The notes: generated by a model from the letters alone, not told the origin. Shown: positions 17,579 to 26,418, counted from the first letter of the stretch. The stretch: 37,271 bases of DNA from Bacteroidales bacterium (GCA_017451385.1 JAFSPS010000017.1:1-37271); one strand, 5' to 3'. Program-made: numbers and translations.

Positions 17579-19114
17579 TTATCCTACGATATTCTTGATG
17601 ACATCCATTACGGAGCCGTCGCGGTTCATGACAATACCTACAACCTTGTCGCCAAAAGGCAGTGGGTCGGGTGTCCCAATCATCTTTTGAGCACGATTTT
17701 TGAGGTCGGTCATGCTGACGAGGTTGAGGCCAGCCTCGCGGAGGCGTTCGGCAATCTCAGGACGGTTGGGGTTTACGGCGATGCCGTATTCCGTCACGAC
17801 CACATCGACGGTGCTACCCGGGGTGATGAGTGTGGTGACCTCATCGACCACGCAAGGAATGCGTCCGCGGAGCAGCGGGCATACGACGATAGAGATACCG
17901 CTGTCGGCAGCGGTGTCAGGATGTCCGCCGATGGCACCACGGATGATGCCGTCGCTACCTACGAGTACGTTGACGTTGAAATTGACATCAACTTCGAGAG
18001 CCGAGAGGATGACGATGTCGAGGAAGTGGGTTGCTGAGCCGGGCTCGTCGGCACTGGCATAGCCAATGGCAGACACTTCGCGGTGGTTGGGGTCGTTCTT
18101 GATGCTCTCGGCGGCGGCACGGTCGAAACTCTGCACGTCGATGAGACGGTCGATGAGGCCTTCCTCGTGGAGCTTCACCATGTGGGCTGTGATGCCACCC
18201 AGTGCGAAGGATGCTTTGATGCCTTTTTCTAACATGCTCTCGCGTATGTACTTGACGACAGCTAGCGAGGCACCGCCGGAGCCTGTCTGGATGGAGAATC
18301 CATCATTGAAATAGCCGCTGTTGATGACAACCTTTGCTGCCTGTTTGGCGAGCAGTATGTCGCGCGGGTTTTTGGTGTCGCGGATGGCACCGGAAGCAAT
18401 CTTGGAGCTGTCGCCAACACTGTCGCATACTACCACATAGTCAACGAGATGCTCGGAGATGGAGCAAGGGGTGTTGGGGTAGTCCACGAGGTCGTCGGTG
18501 AGGACCACTACATGGTCGGCATTCTGTGCGTCGGGCAGAGCGTAGCCCAGCGAGCCGCAGATGCTCTTGGCGTTCTCGCTGCGTGAGAAACCGCATGAGT
18601 TGCCCAGAGGGTCGCTAGAGGAGACACCGATGAAAGCTACGTCGATGTGCAGTTCGCCATTGCGGATGGCACTGCCGCGACCACCGTGGGAACGGAATAC
18701 GACGGGTTTCTCCATGAGGCCATGCGAAATCTCTGTTGCCAGTTCACCACGCAGGCCGCTGGTGCTTATCTCGGTGATGACGCCATTCTTGATATGCTCA
18801 ATAAGAGGGGCGTGGACATCCTGAAGGCTCGAGGCGGCGAGGTGGAGGTTTTTGAGGCCCATCTCGGCGAGTTTGTCAACAACCATGTTCACCACTTTGT
18901 CGCCACCGCGGAAGTGGTGGTGGAAGGAGATTGTCATGCCGTCTTTGAGGCCTGTGTTGCGGATGGCTTCTTCGAGGGTGGCCATCTTGGGGCTTTCCTT
19001 TTTGAAGTCAGCGCGACGTATGCGGCTCTTATTAGTGTTATTCTTATAGGCGTCTTTGCCCATCTGTTTGGCGGCCTTATCGATAAGGGCTGCGCGTTCT
19101 TTTATATTGCTCAT
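17579..19114 (-). CDS. citF: Citrate lyase alpha subunit (citrate CoA-transferase)
   Basis: A 511-residue subunit of citrate lyase. It swaps the acetyl group on the carrier protein for citrate, giving citryl-ACP and acetate. Length is close to that of Klebsiella CitF. Family segments include SFHHHFRGGDKVVN, the glycine-rich GSGGASLAVVKYI, and PCVVDEVTTLITPGSTVDVV with TEYGIAVNP near the C-terminus. Its start overlaps the citE stop by 4 bp (ATGA), indicating translational coupling and matched subunit production. Confidence 0.96.
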   Translation of the reverse strand: MSNIKERAALIDKAAKQMGKDAYKNNTNKSRIRRADFKKESPKMATLEEAIRNTGLKDGMTISFHHHFRGGDKVVNMVVDKLAEMGLKNLHLAASSLQDVHAPLIEHIKNGVITEISTSGLRGELATEISHGLMEKPVVFRSHGGRGSAIRNGELHIDVAFIGVSSSDPLGNSCGFSRSENAKSICGSLGYALPDAQNADHVVVLTDDLVDYPNTPCSISEHLVDYVVVCDSVGDSSKIASGAIRDTKNPRDILLAKQAAKVVINSGYFNDGFSIQTGSGGASLAVVKYIRESMLEKGIKASFALGGITAHMVKLHEEGLIDRLIDVQSFDRAAAESIKNDPNHREVSAIGYASADEPGSATHFLDIVILSALEVDVNFNVNVLVGSDGIIRGAIGGHPDTAADSGISIVVCPLLRGRIPCVVDEVTTLITPGSTVDVVVTEYGIAVNPNRPEIAERLREAGLNLVSMTDLKNRAQKMIGTPDPLPFGDKVVGIVMNRDGSVMDVIKNIVG

Positions 19115-20010
19115 AGAATGTCCTCCTTCTTTAAAACACCTGATGCTATAGCGAGGTCGATGGTGCGCTGAGCGCGCAGCACGACGGGACGGTCAACCAT
19201 TTTGCCGTTGACGGCGATGACACCGCTGCCGCGTTTTTCGGCATCCTTGATAGCGGCGACGATTGCCAGCGACTTGTCGATTTCTTTCTGTTTTGGGGTG
19301 AACACCTCGTTGACCACCTCGATTTGGCGAGGGTTGATGATGCTCTTGCCGTCAAAGCCGAGTTGTTTGATGAGCTCTACTTCTTTGCGGAAGGTTTCCA
19401 TGTCGTTGAGGTTGCTATATACGGTGTCGAAGCAGTCGATGCCGGCGGCACGGGCAGCCACGACGATGGTTTGGCGAGCCATAAGGAGCTCCATGCCTTC
19501 GGGCGAGCGCTGAGTCTTGAGGTTGGCGCTGTAGTCCTCGGCACCAAGAGCGATACCCATCATACGTTTTGAAGCGGTAGCTATGGCGTAGGCGTTGATG
19601 ACGCCCAGCGTGCTCTCGATGGCAGCCATGATGGCAGTGCGGCCGAGGCATCCCAGTTCGCGTTCCACCTTTTCTATCTCGGCTTCGAGTTCGCGAACCT
19701 CGTCGGCGGTCTCAGTCTTGGGCATACGGATAACGTTGACGCCGGCTTTCACCACGGCCTCCACGTCCTTCTTGCCGTAAGGGGTGTTGAGGGGGTTGAT
19801 ACGCACCACCATTTCGGTGCCGCCGTAGTCGATAGATTTCAGTGCATTATGGACCAAGAGACGTGCAGCGTCTTTCTCGGCCATGGTTACAGAGTCTTCA
19901 AGGTCGAGCATGATGGAGTCAGGACCGTAGATGAAGGCATCTTGCATCATTCCGGGGTTGTTGCCCGGCACGAACATCATAGTTCTTCTTAATCTTTCCA
20001 TGTCTTGCAA
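19111..20010 (-). CDS. citE: Citrate lyase beta subunit (citryl-ACP lyase)
   Basis: A 299-residue HpcH/HpaI-type lyase. It cleaves citryl-ACP to oxaloacetate and acetyl-ACP. Recognisable parts are RRTMMFVPGNNPGM at the N-terminus, SIMLDLEDSV, VRINPLNTPYG, and GALGAED-like GIALGAEDYSANL. It starts at 20010, 26 bp after citD. A start at Met4 (20001) would match the usual N-terminus more closely. It overlaps citF by 4 bp. Confidence 0.95.
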   Translation of the reverse strand: MQDMERLRRTMMFVPGNNPGMMQDAFIYGPDSIMLDLEDSVTMAEKDAARLLVHNALKSIDYGGTEMVVRINPLNTPYGKKDVEAVVKAGVNVIRMPKTETADEVRELEAEIEKVERELGCLGRTAIMAAIESTLGVINAYAIATASKRMMGIALGAEDYSANLKTQRSPEGMELLMARQTIVVAARAAGIDCFDTVYSNLNDMETFRKEVELIKQLGFDGKSIINPRQIEVVNEVFTPKQKEIDKSLAIVAAIKDAEKRGSGVIAVNGKMVDRPVVLRAQRTIDLAIASGVLKKEDIL

Positions 20011-20036
20011 GTTATGAGTTAAACACTGCTGAGCCC

Positions 20037-20315
20037 TTATGCCCAGACGTCTTTGCCCGTGGCGCGTACAGCGGCAGCGGTGACACGAGCACGGATAGTG
20101 CAGTCAAGGGCACCTTTGTCGGTTACTTTCACGTTGGCGTCGTGGATGTCGAGACCTTCGAGAGTCTCTTTTACCAGCTGTTTGATTTGGCGGCCAAACT
20201 GGTAGGCCACACTGCTCTGCAAATCGATTTGCAGGCCTTTGCTTTCGGCAGGAGCAATTTGAACCAGGATGTCGCCAGATTCAAGTGTACCCGCAGCGGC
20301 TTCTTTTAATTCCAT
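20037..20315 (-). CDS. citD: Citrate lyase acyl carrier protein (gamma subunit)
   Basis: A 92-residue carrier protein that holds the phosphoribosyl-dephospho-CoA arm. The attachment motif GTLESGD places the modified serine at residue 13; relatives have GTLESSD with Ser14. Length is normal for CitD. It is the first structural gene of the operon and is followed by citE after 26 bp. Confidence 0.95.
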   Translation of the reverse strand: MELKEAAAGTLESGDILVQIAPAESKGLQIDLQSSVAYQFGRQIKQLVKETLEGLDIHDANVKVTDKGALDCTIRARVTAAAVRATGKDVWA

Positions 20316-20346
20316 TATTGTTTGTTTTTTGTGTTATCTATAATGT

Positions 20347-20424
20347 TTATACTATAGTCGGCATATAATACGAAAAGCAACAACAAATATTACGCATAAC
20401 TGTCTTGTAAGCGTTGATATTCAT
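20347..20424 (-). CDS. Possible 25-aa leader peptide upstream of citD
   Basis: Within the 5' leader predicted from the citD promoter is an ATG frame encoding 25 residues with three adjacent cysteines (RNICCCFSYY) and a TAA stop 31 bp before citD. A leader peptide that senses charged tRNA or stalls ribosomes is conceivable. A chance frame is equally likely; no attenuator hairpin was found. Confidence 0.2.
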   Translation of the reverse strand: MNINAYKTVMRNICCCFSYYMPTIV

Positions 20425-20460
20425 GTCGTTTATCCTATATCGTTTGTTTTTTTACTATTG

Positions 20461-20491
20461 CAAATTTAGCCTTTTTAATTTAAGTGGCAAA
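20461..20491 (-). promoter_or_regulatory. Promoter of the citrate lyase operon
   Basis: The minus strand has TTTG (complement of 20488-20491), a 19-bp spacer and TAAATTTG (complement of 20461-20468). This is an exact fit to the Bacteroidetes vegetative promoter, TTTG at -33 and TAnnTTTG at -7. The predicted leader to the citD ATG is about 140 nt. Confidence 0.75.
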
Positions 20492-20649
20492 ATCAATGTG
20501 TTAAAGTTTTGCACATTTTGTCGGTGAATTGTTTGTTTTGTCTTATGTCGTTATCATGTTTTGCATTTTTTTATTGCACTTAATGGTTGAATAATTTTTT
20601 TTGTTGCCCGATGTAGTGCAAAAACTCGTCATGTTTTTAATAAAAAATG

Positions 20650-20657
20650 TATTTTTG
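20650..20657 (+). promoter_or_regulatory. -7 promoter element for aguB
   Basis: TATTTTTG matches TAnnTTTG on the plus strand and would give a leader of about 120 nt. No TTTG was seen at the matching -33 position. Confidence 0.45.
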
Positions 20658-20781
20658 CATTTCATAAGCAGCACGCAAATCGGGTTAGATTGTGCTGTTG
20701 TCGAAAGTATTTTTTTGAGAAATATAAATGATTTGTCTTTTTACAATTCGCACATCACCAAAATCTTAATATGCTTGTACG

Positions 20782-21648
20782 ATGAAAGTGAAAGTAGGTA
20801 TTGTTCAGGCCGCATGCGTGGCGGACAAACAGGAGAATATAGAAGCTTATGCTGCCAAGATACGCCACCTTGCAGGCGAAGGGGCACAAATCATCTGTCT
20901 GCAGGAGCTTTTTGCCTCGCTCTATTTCTGTGACGAAGAGCGTTATGTTAATTTCAAGCTTGCCGAGCCCATTCCTGAGGGTCCAACGACGCAATATTTC
21001 ATGGCGTTGGCTAAGGAGTTGGGCGTGGTGCTCGTTTGCTCTATGTTCGAGAAACGTGCCGAAGGGCTTTATCACAACACTACGGCAGTGATAGATGCCG
21101 ACGGCAGTTATCTCGGCAAATACCGCAAGATGCACATCCCCGATGACCCGGGCTATTACGAGAAGTTCTATTTCACCCCCGGTGACCTTGGCTACCGTGT
21201 GTTCAGCACGCGCTATGGCACTATAGGGGTGCTCATTTGTTGGGACCAGTGGTACCCCGAAGCGGCACGCATCACGGCACTTATGGGTGCTCAAATTCTT
21301 TTCTTCCCCACAGCAATAGGGTGGGATGTGCGACAAAACGACGACGACAACCGCGAGCAGTACGAGGCATGGCAGACCATACAACGCAGCCATGCCGTAG
21401 CCAATGGAGTGCCTGTGGTGAGTGTCAACCGCACGGGGCGCGAAGGCGGCATGCAGTTCTGGGGCGGTTCGTTTGTTACCAACGCCTTTGGACGAGTGCT
21501 CTATCAAGCTCCGCATTATGATGAGGCTGTGCACATTGAGGAGTTGGACCTCGGAGAGTCTGACCACTACCGCCGTCATTGGCCATACCTGCGCGATAGA
21601 CGCATAGACAGCTATTCGCCTATCCTCAAACGTTATCTTGACGAGTAA
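20782..21648 (+). CDS. aguB: N-carbamoylputrescine amidase
   Basis: A 288-residue nitrilase-superfamily enzyme converting N-carbamoylputrescine to putrescine, CO2 and ammonia. The catalytic triad is Glu42 (CLQELF), Lys116 (KYRKMHIPDD) and Cys153 (LICWDQWYPE). The CWDQWYPEAAR segment is characteristic of the AguB group within the superfamily. The next gene, agmatine deiminase, makes its substrate, which firmly supports the assignment. Length is normal and the frame intact. Confidence 0.95.
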   Translation: MKVKVGIVQAACVADKQENIEAYAAKIRHLAGEGAQIICLQELFASLYFCDEERYVNFKLAEPIPEGPTTQYFMALAKELGVVLVCSMFEKRAEGLYHNTTAVIDADGSYLGKYRKMHIPDDPGYYEKFYFTPGDLGYRVFSTRYGTIGVLICWDQWYPEAARITALMGAQILFFPTAIGWDVRQNDDDNREQYEAWQTIQRSHAVANGVPVVSVNRTGREGGMQFWGGSFVTNAFGRVLYQAPHYDEAVHIEELDLGESDHYRRHWPYLRDRRIDSYSPILKRYLDE

Positions 21649-21761
21649 TTAGTACTCTTTTAGCATTTACGATAAGTATAATAATCGCTTTTCAACACTC
21701 GTGCCCTGCTGAAAACGTCTTTGTCAAATACTGACCTACATTTTACTAATCACCATATACG

Positions 21762-22808
21762 ATGACACCCAAGGAACAAGGATTTTATATGCCTGCCGAA
21801 TGGCATAAACACGCAGCTACGTGGCTGACCTATCCGCATAATGAGGATTCATGGCCTGGCAAGATAGATACAATATTCCCTTCCTACCATCTTTTTATTA
21901 AGACCTTGGCAGAGTGCGAGAAGGTCTGTATCAGTGCCCTCGATGATGCTATGCGTCAGCATGTTGTGTCGGCACTAAAGTCAATAGGTACCAACATGGA
22001 TAATGTGGAGGTGCTTGTCATACCTTCTAATGATGCATGGTGCCGCGACCACGGTCCCGCCTTCCTTCTCAACCACAATGACGGGCGTCGCGCCCTTGTC
22101 AACTGGAATCATAACGCATGGGGAGGAAAATATCCATACGAGCTGGATACCGAGATACCGCTTCATATAGCTGATTATCTGCATGGTAAAGGTGTGGCGC
22201 TGGATGTCTTTTCGCCCGGCATTGTCATGGAGGGTGGAAGCATTGATGTGAACGGTTGTGGCGATTTGCTCACTACCACATCGTGCCTGCTCAACCCCAA
22301 TCGCAATCCAGACCTCACACAACAGCAGATAGAACGTTATCTTATAGACTATTATGGTGTAGAAAATGTTATATGGCTTGGCGACGGTATTGTAGGTGAC
22401 GACACCGACGGACATGTGGATGATTTGTCTCGTTTTGTGGCTGATGACACTATCATCACCGCCGTAGAGGATGACCGCTGGGATGATAACTACGAGCCGC
22501 TACAGGCAAACCTCAAGGCACTCAACAGATGCCGCCTTGCCAATGGCAAACAGCCTACGATTGTCGAATTGCCTATGCCCGATATGGTGTCGTATGAGGA
22601 CCAGCGTCTGCCTGCGTCATACGCTAATTTCTATATCGCTAACGGCAAAGTAATCTTCCCTACCTATAGGTGTCTTTCGGATAATGAGGCGGCATACGTC
22701 CTTGAGGAATGTTTCCCCGACCGCGAGATTATAGGTATTGACAGCACTGATATCATTTGGGGGCTTGGCAGTTTTCATTGCCTCAGTCAGCAGCAACCTG
22801 ACGTATGA
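21762..22808 (+). CDS. aguA: Agmatine deiminase
   Basis: A 348-residue guanidino-group-modifying enzyme converting agmatine to N-carbamoylputrescine and ammonia. Active-site residues expected for the family are visible: Asp96 in WCRDHGP, Glu157 in MEGGS, His218 in DTDGHVDD and the nucleophile Cys340 in GLGSFHCLSQQQP. It lies 113 bp after aguB and shares its direction, giving a two-gene putrescine pathway. No arginine decarboxylase is in the window. Confidence 0.95.
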   Translation: MTPKEQGFYMPAEWHKHAATWLTYPHNEDSWPGKIDTIFPSYHLFIKTLAECEKVCISALDDAMRQHVVSALKSIGTNMDNVEVLVIPSNDAWCRDHGPAFLLNHNDGRRALVNWNHNAWGGKYPYELDTEIPLHIADYLHGKGVALDVFSPGIVMEGGSIDVNGCGDLLTTTSCLLNPNRNPDLTQQQIERYLIDYYGVENVIWLGDGIVGDDTDGHVDDLSRFVADDTIITAVEDDRWDDNYEPLQANLKALNRCRLANGKQPTIVELPMPDMVSYEDQRLPASYANFYIANGKVIFPTYRCLSDNEAAYVLEECFPDREIIGIDSTDIIWGLGSFHCLSQQQPDV

Positions 22809-22892
22809 CGTGGTGTTGCATCGTGAGGGAGACTTAAATGTGGCGAAGCGTTGTAGGTGAGCCGCAGTCCTGATGATTCTGATATTAGTTAT

Positions 22893-22930
22893 AGCCAGAT
22901 AAATAAAAGGAAATATCTGGCTTTTTGCTT
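22893..22930 (+). terminator. aguBA terminator
   Basis: AGCCAGATA at 22893-22901 pairs with TATCTGGCT at 22914-22922, followed by TTTTGCTTTTTT. It is a typical Rho-independent terminator about 85 bp after aguA. Confidence 0.85.
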
Positions 22931-22961
22931 TTTTAGTGGATGTACTACTGGTAGTGTCTCG

Positions 22962-23789
22962 TTAAAACTGGGCGGAGAGCATCAGCCCATATTGTTTGAA
23001 TGTCGTGTTATATGTGGGCATTAGTGCTATGCGCTGTCGGCTGCTGTTGTCCCAACCGAATAGTTTGCGTTCCCATGGTAGCATCCAGTAGGCGATGTTT
23101 GCCGAGAGGATGCCTATGCCTGCGCCAGCCACGATGTCGTTAAGCCAGTGGCGGTCGTTGTAGAGGCGCATGAACGCCACGCCTGCCGTGGTGATGCCGT
23201 AGGCGGCAATGCCATAGCCGTTGCCGTACTCCAGCCTTATCAGTTCTGCTCCGGTGAAAGCGGTAGCCGTATGTCCGGAAGGAAAGCTGTTGCGCGCTCC
23301 CGACCCCGGACGAGGCTCTTGCACGGTGTATTTGATGCCATTGACGAGTACTGCCATGATTATATATGCCGTAGCCGCTGTGGCTGCCTGCTCTTTGAAA
23401 GAGTGTTTTGCTTCGGCACCGAGAAGGTCGAGACCGAAGTAGGTGGCGACGGGAGCGTATTGGAGGTAGTCGTCGAAGTGCATACGATGGTCGCCACGCA
23501 TGATGGACAGCTCGTCGCGTAGCTGGTTCTTCAGAGAGCAGATATAACCATTATTAACACCTATGGCACCGAGGGTGAAAAGCGTTGTTGGTACAATTAG
23601 TTTTGAGACTTTGAACTGCACGCCATCGCAGTGGGGAACAGAGCACCGGATGGTGTCCTGCGGTTGAGCCATCATGCAGCAATGTGCCAAGAATATAATG
23701 ACAATGGACATTGTTGTATGAATGAACCTTCTGCGTATTAGGCTGCTGTGTTGGTAGGATTTAGATATATATAGTGCTAAGGTGTTCAT
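22962..23789 (-). CDS. PAP2-family membrane phosphatase
   Basis: A 275-residue phosphatidic acid phosphatase-type protein that removes phosphate from lipid or other substrates at the cell envelope. The three signature motifs are present: KYTVQEPRP (Lys153-x6-Arg160-Pro), PSGH at 170-173 and R208-x5-H214-x3-D218 (RLYNDRHWLND). A hydrophobic N-terminal stretch (residues 27-42) is followed by two or more membrane segments. A longer frame reaches 23957, but the -7 element at 23833-23840 lies inside that extension, so 23789 (MNTLALY) is preferred; Met27 at 23711 is a second option. The substrate is not known. Confidence 0.87.
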   Translation of the reverse strand: MNTLALYISKSYQHSSLIRRRFIHTTMSIVIIFLAHCCMMAQPQDTIRCSVPHCDGVQFKVSKLIVPTTLFTLGAIGVNNGYICSLKNQLRDELSIMRGDHRMHFDDYLQYAPVATYFGLDLLGAEAKHSFKEQAATAATAYIIMAVLVNGIKYTVQEPRPGSGARNSFPSGHTATAFTGAELIRLEYGNGYGIAAYGITTAGVAFMRLYNDRHWLNDIVAGAGIGILSANIAYWMLPWERKLFGWDNSSRQRIALMPTYNTTFKQYGLMLSAQF

Positions 23790-23832
23790 TGTCAGCTTGT
23801 GATGGCGATAATTGTATGTCGTATTATGTTTG

Positions 23833-23840
23833 CAAAGGTA
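23833..23840 (-). promoter_or_regulatory. -7 promoter element for the PAP2 gene
   Basis: Minus-strand TACCTTTG matches TAnnTTTG and gives a short leader of about 37 nt to the ATG at 23789. Confidence 0.6.
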
Positions 23841-23858
23841 ACTAAAATATATTTTTTG

Positions 23859-23866
23859 TACTTTTG
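23859..23866 (+). promoter_or_regulatory. -7 promoter element for the 5'-nucleotidase gene
   Basis: TACTTTTG on the plus strand matches TAnnTTTG, about 30 bp before the chosen ATG at 23897. The divergent PAP2 element lies only 18 bp away. Confidence 0.55.
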
Positions 23867-23896
23867 TAAAGCGAATTGATAAAACATAATTCCAAT

Positions 23897-25516
23897 ATGC
23901 GATTAAAACATTTACTGCTTTCTGCCCTTCTTCTTCATCTCTGCGTGCTGTCATCAACGCTGTATGCAGAGGTTGATTTACCCAAAGTAGGGCGTAGTGA
24001 CATCGTGATACTCTATGACAACGATGTGCATTGTGCCATAGATGGTTATGCCAAAATGGCTTACTTGCGCACGCTCTTCCGTCAGCAAACAGACAATGTC
24101 CTTGTCGTCTCCAACGGCGACTTTGTCACGGGTAGCCCTCTCGGCGCCTATTCTAAAGGCGACTATATCATTCGTGTCATGAATGTTGTGGGCTATGACT
24201 ATGTTACGCTGGGTAATCATGAGTTCGACTATTGCGTGCCACGCATTTTCCATATTGACAGTATGCTTCATGCCGAGATATTATGTTGCAATTTCATGTC
24301 GGAGGCCAAGCGTGCGCCAGTCTTCCAGCGTTACAAACTGCTGACTTTGGGCGGGCGCACCATTGCCCTTGTCGGCGTTACCACTCCGGAGACTCCTTCT
24401 GCAACATCGCCAATCTATTTCAAGGACATTTTAGGGAGGCAGGAGTACTCTTTTGCCTCGAGGAGTTTTTTTTCAACGGTGCAGAATGCCGTTAGCGAAG
24501 TGCGCAGCAAGGGTGCTGGTCATGTCATCTTGCTCTCGCACGTTGGCGACAAAGGCACCGTACCTACATCGTTGGAGCTTATTAGGAAGACCTACGGCGT
24601 GGATGTCGTGCTCGACGGCCATGCCCATAATGTCATAGAAGGGCGCACAGTGAAAAATCGTGTCGGCAAGGGGGTGTTGCTCACCTCTACGGGGTATTCA
24701 TTTGCTAACATCGGATGCCTCGTCATCGACAGTAACGGAACATGCACATCACATCTTATTCCTATGGAAAAAATAGAAGGTATAGACTCTGCTGTGGCAG
24801 ACACTATTGCTGCTATCAAGTTAAATTATGGCGGCATCGGACAACAGCAACTGGGTTACAGCAACGCAAATCTACCCTTGGCAGATTCTACCGACGAGTA
24901 TCTGCCACGATTGGGCGAGTCGGCATTGGGTACTTTCTGTGCTGAGGCATTTATGGCTGTCACTCAAGCGGATATGGCAATTCTCAATGGCGGTTCATAT
25001 CGTGATTCCATCACGAGCGGACAACTTATATATGACGATATCTTCAAGCTATTCCCCTTTGGCAACAATGTTGTGGTTGTTGAGGTTACAGGGCAGGACA
25101 TCATCGACTTGTTGGAGGTGGCGTCAGCAACAATACCCAAGCCTTCAGGGCGTTTTGCGCAGGTGGCAGGGCTCCGCTATACGATAAATGCTGCCATACG
25201 GCCCTCCATACGTTATGATAGAGATAATATATTTGTAAAGGTGTTGGGGCGTAGGCGTGTGTCGGATGTTGAAGTGTTGAATCAAAGCACTGGAAATTTC
25301 GAGCCCATAGAGCCACAGCAGACCTATCGTCTCGCCACAACAGATTATGTTTTCTCGCTTATGGGGTGCGGCTATCGTTTCCGCAATGCCAAAGTGATAG
25401 AACAGCTCAATGTTACGGATGCGGGACTTGTCATTGGTTTTATTGAGAACTATCGACATGGTGTAATACCAGAGAAGTTTGAGAAAATGGATGGACGCAT
25501 ATCCATTGTGAAATAA
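23897..25516 (+). CDS. Secreted 5'-nucleotidase / UshA-like metallophosphoesterase
   Basis: A 539-residue exported enzyme likely to remove phosphate from nucleotides outside the cytoplasm. A signal peptide covers residues 1 to about 24 (LLLSALLLHLCVLSSTLYA). Metallophosphoesterase motifs are DNDVH (41-45), NGD (73-75), GNHEFD (106-111), LLSHVGD and DGHAHN. A C-terminal 5'-nucleotidase domain follows, with AILNGGSYRDSI and DIFKLFPFGNNVVV. A TTG start 21 bp upstream is open but ATG at 23897 gives the normal signal peptide. The MgtC-family gene follows after 52 bp. Exact substrate is not readable. Confidence 0.92.
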   Translation: MRLKHLLLSALLLHLCVLSSTLYAEVDLPKVGRSDIVILYDNDVHCAIDGYAKMAYLRTLFRQQTDNVLVVSNGDFVTGSPLGAYSKGDYIIRVMNVVGYDYVTLGNHEFDYCVPRIFHIDSMLHAEILCCNFMSEAKRAPVFQRYKLLTLGGRTIALVGVTTPETPSATSPIYFKDILGRQEYSFASRSFFSTVQNAVSEVRSKGAGHVILLSHVGDKGTVPTSLELIRKTYGVDVVLDGHAHNVIEGRTVKNRVGKGVLLTSTGYSFANIGCLVIDSNGTCTSHLIPMEKIEGIDSAVADTIAAIKLNYGGIGQQQLGYSNANLPLADSTDEYLPRLGESALGTFCAEAFMAVTQADMAILNGGSYRDSITSGQLIYDDIFKLFPFGNNVVVVEVTGQDIIDLLEVASATIPKPSGRFAQVAGLRYTINAAIRPSIRYDRDNIFVKVLGRRRVSDVEVLNQSTGNFEPIEPQQTYRLATTDYVFSLMGCGYRFRNAKVIEQLNVTDAGLVIGFIENYRHGVIPEKFEKMDGRISIVK

Positions 25517-25568
25517 ACAAACGTTTGCGCTCTCCGATGTGTTTTATCTCTAATAATTAAATTGAAAT

Positions 25569-26078
25569 ATGGAATTTGAATTTATCATTCGAATAGTCGT
25601 TGCTGCTGTGCTGGGAGGCATAATAGGATTGGAACGTGAATTTCGTGCTAAGGATGCTGGTTTCCGTACCAATTTCCTTGTGGCTCTTGGGTCGGCGTTG
25701 TTCATGGTGTTGTCAGCCCACGGCTTCGATACTGTTATGGGGGATGGCTTTGACGAGCGTCTGCGTCTTGATGTCTCGCGCATTGCAGCACAGGTGGTTA
25801 CCGGCATAGGCTTTATAGGTGCTGGGGCCATCATCATTCGTCGCGAGGCGGTGACGGGACTCACCACGGCGGCATGTGTATGGGTGGTGGCAGCCATAGG
25901 TCTTGCTTGTGGCGTCGGCATGTATCTGCTTGCTGCCGTCACCACCTTTCTTGTCCTTTTGGGGCTTGAAGGATTCAACTATTTTCTCAACCATATACGG
26001 CGTCGCAACTCAAAAAAGAAGCGTAAGAATGAAGAATCGATGTCTATAGAGGGTGAGAAACACAAGGAGAATAAGTAA
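25569..26078 (+). CDS. MgtC/SapB-family membrane protein
   Basis: A 169-residue inner-membrane protein with four or five hydrophobic segments. The MgtC family signature is present: GGIIGLEREFRAKDAGFRTN at residues about 16-35, and GIGFIGAGAIIIRREAVTGLTT further on. Family members affect growth at low magnesium or modulate the ATP synthase in some pathogens; the role in Bacteroidales is not established. The C-terminal tail is short and lysine-rich, lacking the ACT-like domain of Salmonella MgtC. It probably shares a transcript with the nucleotidase gene. Confidence 0.9.
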   Translation: MEFEFIIRIVVAAVLGGIIGLEREFRAKDAGFRTNFLVALGSALFMVLSAHGFDTVMGDGFDERLRLDVSRIAAQVVTGIGFIGAGAIIIRREAVTGLTTAACVWVVAAIGLACGVGMYLLAAVTTFLVLLGLEGFNYFLNHIRRRNSKKKRKNEESMSIEGEKHKENK

Positions 26079-26201
26079 TGATGTTGGCATAGTGTTTTAT
26101 CTGTTCTACAGATGATGGCATACTTTGGGCTTTGTGAACGATAATTTTTTGGCGGATGATGTTTTGTTAATAAAAAAGCGATTAGATTGCATATATACAC
26201 C

Positions 26202-26233
26202 AAGAGCGGGCAGCCATTAGGGTGCCCGCTCTT
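26202..26233. terminator. Hairpin terminator between mgtC-like gene and rubredoxin
   Basis: AAGAGCGGGCA at 26202-26212 pairs with TGCCCGCTCTT at 26223-26233. The strong 11-bp stem lies between two convergent genes. T richness follows only on the plus side (GATTTGATTTT), so it serves at least the plus-strand genes. Confidence 0.7.
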
Positions 26234-26259
26234 GATTTGATTTTGATGTTCTCAGATTA

Positions 26260-26418
26260 TTATTGCTCCTCGAAGTCATCTTTGCCGACGCCGCAGAGTG
26301 GGCATACCCAGTCGTCTGGGATGTCCTCAAAGGCTGTGCCGGGGGCTATATTGCTGTCGGGGTCGCCCACTGCGGGGTCATAGACATAGCCACAAACTTT
26401 GCAAACGTACTTTTTCAT
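26260..26418 (-). CDS. Rubredoxin
   Basis: A 52-residue one-iron electron carrier, translated from the minus strand as [15 protein letters not shown] through to FEEQ. The iron ligands are two CxxC pairs, Cys6/Cys9 ([10 protein letters not shown]) and Cys39/Cys42 ([10 protein letters not shown]). Length and spacing are exactly those of classical rubredoxins. It lies 114 bp after pta on the same strand. Likely partners are oxygen or peroxide detoxification enzymes, none of which is in the window. Confidence 0.97.
   Translation of the reverse strand: MKKYVCKVCGYVYDPAVGDPDSNIAPGTAFEDIPDDWVCPLCGVGKDDFEEQ

Larger units (their letters stand above)
20316..20781. other. 466-bp divergent intergenic region citD / aguB
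   Basis: This holds the cit operon promoter and a possible leader frame on the minus side, and a -7 element for aguB on the plus side. The rest is AT-rich. No operator with clear dyad symmetry was recognised, and no regulator gene adjoins it. Confidence 0.5.

Noticed and set aside
20755-21579. 274-codon open frame antisense to aguB
   Set aside because: Shadow of aguB, which has a complete catalytic triad; no family features in the antisense product.
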